From positions 1-6,303 of the forward strand of contig CATKHE010000273.1 in assembly GCA_949747935.1 (NCBI GenBank): a DNA stretch of 6,303 nt. The letters run 5' to 3'. The position numbers and the translations under genes are program-made. This DNA is from an uncultured Eubacteriales bacterium (GTDB lineage: Bacteria > Bacillota_A > Clostridia > Oscillospirales > Oscillospiraceae). This document shows positions 4,156-6,303 of this stretch, in pieces (the stretch's first letter is position 1; every line of letters begins with the position of its first letter). The notes under the pieces were generated by a model that did no database searches, was not told the origin of the DNA, and worked only from the letters and a program-made list of their open reading frames with translations.

Positions 4156-6303
4156 ATGAAAAAACTGATGGTCATCGACGGCAATTCTATTGTCAACCGG
4201 GCCTTTTACGGGGTCAGTCAAAATCTGTCCACCCGGGAGGGCCAGCCCACCAACGCCATATTCGGCTTTCTGAACATTCTGAACAAGCTGCTGGAGGAGG
4301 ACAGGCCCGACGCCCTATGCGTCACCTTCGACCGTTCCGCCCCCACCTTCCGCCACCAGGCCTATTCAGAGTACAAGGCCAACCGCAAGGGGATGCCCGA
4401 CGAGCTTGCCAGTCAGATGCCTCTTTTAAAGAAGGTGCTGTCTGCTCTGAACGTGCCCATGTACGAGCTGGACGGCTGGGAGGCTGACGACCTGCTGGGC
4501 ACCATCGCCCGACTGGACGAAGGGGCGGGCTGGGCCACCGCCATCGTCACCGGGGACAAGGACGCCCTCCAGCTGGTGACCGAGACCACCACCGTCAAGC
4601 TGGTGTCCACCCGTATGGGGAGAACCACCACCCGGGACGTGACCCCGGAGAGCTTCCGGGAGGAGTACGGCTTCGAGCCCAAAAGCATCATCGACCTGAA
4701 GGCCCTCATGGGAGACAGCTCTGACAACTACCCCGGCGTAAAGGGAGTGGGGGAAAAGACGGCCATGGCCCTGATCCGGCTCTACCACACCATCGCCCAT
4801 CTCTACGACCACATGCCGGAGATCTGCTCCGCGCCCGACACCCCCGCCAAGCCCGGCCTTGTCAAAAAGCTGGAGGAGGGCAGGGAGAGCGCCCTGCTGT
4901 CCCACGACCTGGCCACCATTCGCACCGACGCCCCTATCGACTTCAAGCCGGAGGACAACCTGCGCCGGGATCCGGACAACAACAGGCTGTACCAGCTCTT
5001 CCTGGACCTGGAATTTGCCAAGCTCATCGACAAGTACGGCCTCACCGCCCCCCAGGGGGAGACAGCGGAGGAGGCCCCTGTCTTTGAGTGTACCTGCACC
5101 AGCGAAATTGTGGAAAGCCAGGCCCGGATGGAGGAGCTGCTGGAGCTGTGGCGAAGGAAGGGCTGCGTAGACGCGCTGGCTCTGCCCGGTTTGGATATCG
5201 TGTGCGTGGAGTGGCAGGAGGGGGAATCGGACAGCCATGCCGCCCTGTTTTTCGCCGGCAGGCTGGACTGCCACAACGACTTTCTGCGGGGCTTTTTCTC
5301 CGACCCCACCATCAAAAAGGCGGCCCACGGGGTGAAAAACCTGTGCCGCGCCCTGTTGGCTGAGGGGATCGCCCCCGCCGGCTTCGTCTTTGACACCGAG
5401 GTGGCCGCCTACCTCCTGGCCCCCACTGACGGCAGCTACGAGCTGGAAAAGCTGGCGCTGACCTACTTCAAGACCCAGGCCGACCCGGCCTCCGTCTATC
5501 TGGACGAGGGGGCCTTTGGGCCGCTGTCCGACCCGGCGGCCCCTATGGCGGCTCTCATGTCCCACTGCGCCTGGATCGGCGCGCTGCATGAGGTGCTGGA
5601 AAAGCGGCTCAAGGAGCTGGGCATGTGGGAGCTGTACGAAAAAGTGGAGCTGCCCCTGTGCCCCGTACTGGCCGAGATGGAGGCCGAGGGCTTCCTCATT
5701 GACCGGGGGGCGCTGGCGGAGTTTGGCGACATGCTGTCCGGGCGGATTGACGAGGTCCAGAAAACCATCTATGCCCTGGCTGGAGAGGACACCTTTAATA
5801 TTAACTCCACCCAACAGCTAGGTGCAGTTCTCTTTGAGAAGTTGGGCCTGCCTCCGGTGAAAAAGACCAAGACGGGCTACTCCACCAAGGCCGATGTGCT
5901 GGAAAAGCTGCAAGGCCAGCACCCCATCATCGACAGCATCCTGGAGTACCGCCAGCTCACCAAGCTGAAGTCTACCTATGTGGATGGCCTGGGCAAGATG
6001 ATCGGCCCCGACGGGCGCATCCACACCTCCTTCCAGAACACTGTCACCGCCACCGGACGGCTTTCCTCCACCGAGCCCAACCTGCAAAATATCCCAGTCC
6101 GCACCGAGCTGGGAGCGGAGTTAAGGAAAATGTTCGCCGTCCCCGCCGGAAAGGTGCTGGTGGACGCCGACTACTCCCAAATCGAGCTGCGCCTGCTGGC
6201 CCATATGGCCGGGGACCAGGCCATGATTGACGGCTTCAAAAGCGGCGAGGACATCCACACCGTTACCGCCTCCCAGGTCTTCGGCGTACCGGTGGAGGAG
6301 GTC
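4156..6303 (+). CDS. polA: DNA polymerase I (5' part of gene; runs off the window)
   Basis: 716 residues are open from ATG 4156 to the last base; AAAGGAG lies 8 bases upstream. The enzyme removes RNA primers and fills gaps in replication and repair. Residues 1 to about 295 are the 5' nuclease: FDRSAPTFRHQAYSEYKANR (58-77), metal ligands in E109-A-D111-D112, TGDKD (132-136), and GDSSDNYPGVKGVGEKTA (186-203), which carries D187, D190 and the helix-hairpin-helix. Residues about 308-490 occupy the place of the 3'-5' exonuclease but lack its acids: no D-x-E in the first motif (VFECTCTSE at 309-317), and L396 aligns with the E. coli D424 position. Residues about 495-716 begin the polymerase: TGRLSSTEPNLQNIPVR (633-649) and motif A ADYSQIELR with D672. 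The fingers O-helix and final HDE motif lie beyond the window, roughly 150-180 residues. As in Bacillus-type Pol I, proofreading should be absent. Confidence 0.97.
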   Translation, partial: MKKLMVIDGNSIVNRAFYGVSQNLSTREGQPTNAIFGFLNILNKLLEEDRPDALCVTFDRSAPTFRHQAYSEYKANRKGMPDELASQMPLLKKVLSALNVPMYELDGWEADDLLGTIARLDEGAGWATAIVTGDKDALQLVTETTTVKLVSTRMGRTTTRDVTPESFREEYGFEPKSIIDLKALMGDSSDNYPGVKGVGEKTAMALIRLYHTIAHLYDHMPEICSAPDTPAKPGLVKKLEEGRESALLSHDLATIRTDAPIDFKPEDNLRRDPDNNRLYQLFLDLEFAKLIDKYGLTAPQGETAEEAPVFECTCTSEIVESQARMEELLELWRRKGCVDALALPGLDIVCVEWQEGESDSHAALFFAGRLDCHNDFLRGFFSDPTIKKAAHGVKNLCRALLAEGIAPAGFVFDTEVAAYLLAPTDGSYELEKLALTYFKTQADPASVYLDEGAFGPLSDPAAPMAALMSHCAWIGALHEVLEKRLKELGMWELYEKVELPLCPVLAEMEAEGFLIDRGALAEFGDMLSGRIDEVQKTIYALAGEDTFNINSTQQLGAVLFEKLGLPPVKKTKTGYSTKADVLEKLQGQHPIIDSILEYRQLTKLKSTYVDGLGKMIGPDGRIHTSFQNTVTATGRLSSTEPNLQNIPVRTELGAELRKMFAVPAGKVLVDADYSQIELRLLAHMAGDQAMIDGFKSGEDIHTVTASQVFGVPVEEV

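Noticed and set aside
4426..5814. Minus-strand 462-codon open frame over polA
   Set aside because: It is antisense to strongly conserved polA motifs, has Gly/Val/Gln-rich low-complexity composition and no start signals.
1..6303. Insertion sequence, prophage, integrase or defence genes
   Set aside because: No transposase, integrase, phage packaging, toxin-antitoxin or restriction motif is visible in any frame, and no flanking inverted or direct repeats were found.

Overview
This window looks like chromosomal DNA from a GC-rich Clostridia-type Firmicute, plausibly an Oscillospiraceae/Ruminococcaceae gut anaerobe. The grounds are the class II (Firmicutes-type) GalT, a DNA polymerase I whose exonuclease domain has lost its catalytic acids, consistently strong AGGAGG-type ribosome sites, canonical TTGACA/TATAAT promoters and GC-rich codon use. 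The genus is inference; no rRNA or other marker is present.

Layout. Bases 1-554 (+) hold the C-terminal 183 residues of UDP-glucose-hexose-1-phosphate uridylyltransferase (galT). It converges, with only 6 bases between stop codons, on a minus-strand pair: a family 2 glycosyltransferase with C-terminal TPR repeats (561-1655), and upstream of it a 218-residue cysteine-rich collagen-like protein (1714-2370). The two are separated by 58 bases that carry a strong hairpin with a short U-run, placed right against the glycosyltransferase ribosome site. A divergent intergenic region (2371-2504) separates this pair from a plus-strand 86-residue hypothetical protein (TTG start at 2505), which has its own consensus promoter and a very short leader. 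A 14-bp-stem terminator (2764-2800) lies between that gene and a minus-strand CPA2-type cation:proton antiporter (2808-3989). A second divergent region (3990-4155) carries consensus sigma-A promoters for the antiporter and for polA (4156 to the window end, + strand, truncated by the window).

How the genes fit together. galT, the antiporter and polA look like ordinary housekeeping genes and need not be functionally linked. The most interesting part is the collagen/glycosyltransferase pair. The collagen protein has five Cys-Gly-Cys hexads, then 35 uninterrupted Gly-X-Y triplets rich in Gly-X-Thr, then a short hydrophobic helix. Thr-rich bacterial collagens such as the BclA spore-surface proteins are O-glycosylated on Gly-X-Thr threonines, and in Clostridioides difficile a glycosyltransferase gene (sgtA) neighbours bclA3. 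My inference is that this pair encodes a disulfide-anchored, glycosylated, trimeric surface filament, perhaps on the spore, together with its dedicated glycosyltransferase. A weak sigma-K/E-like promoter upstream of the collagen gene fits but does not prove this. I see no tRNA, rRNA, CRISPR array, insertion sequence or riboswitch.
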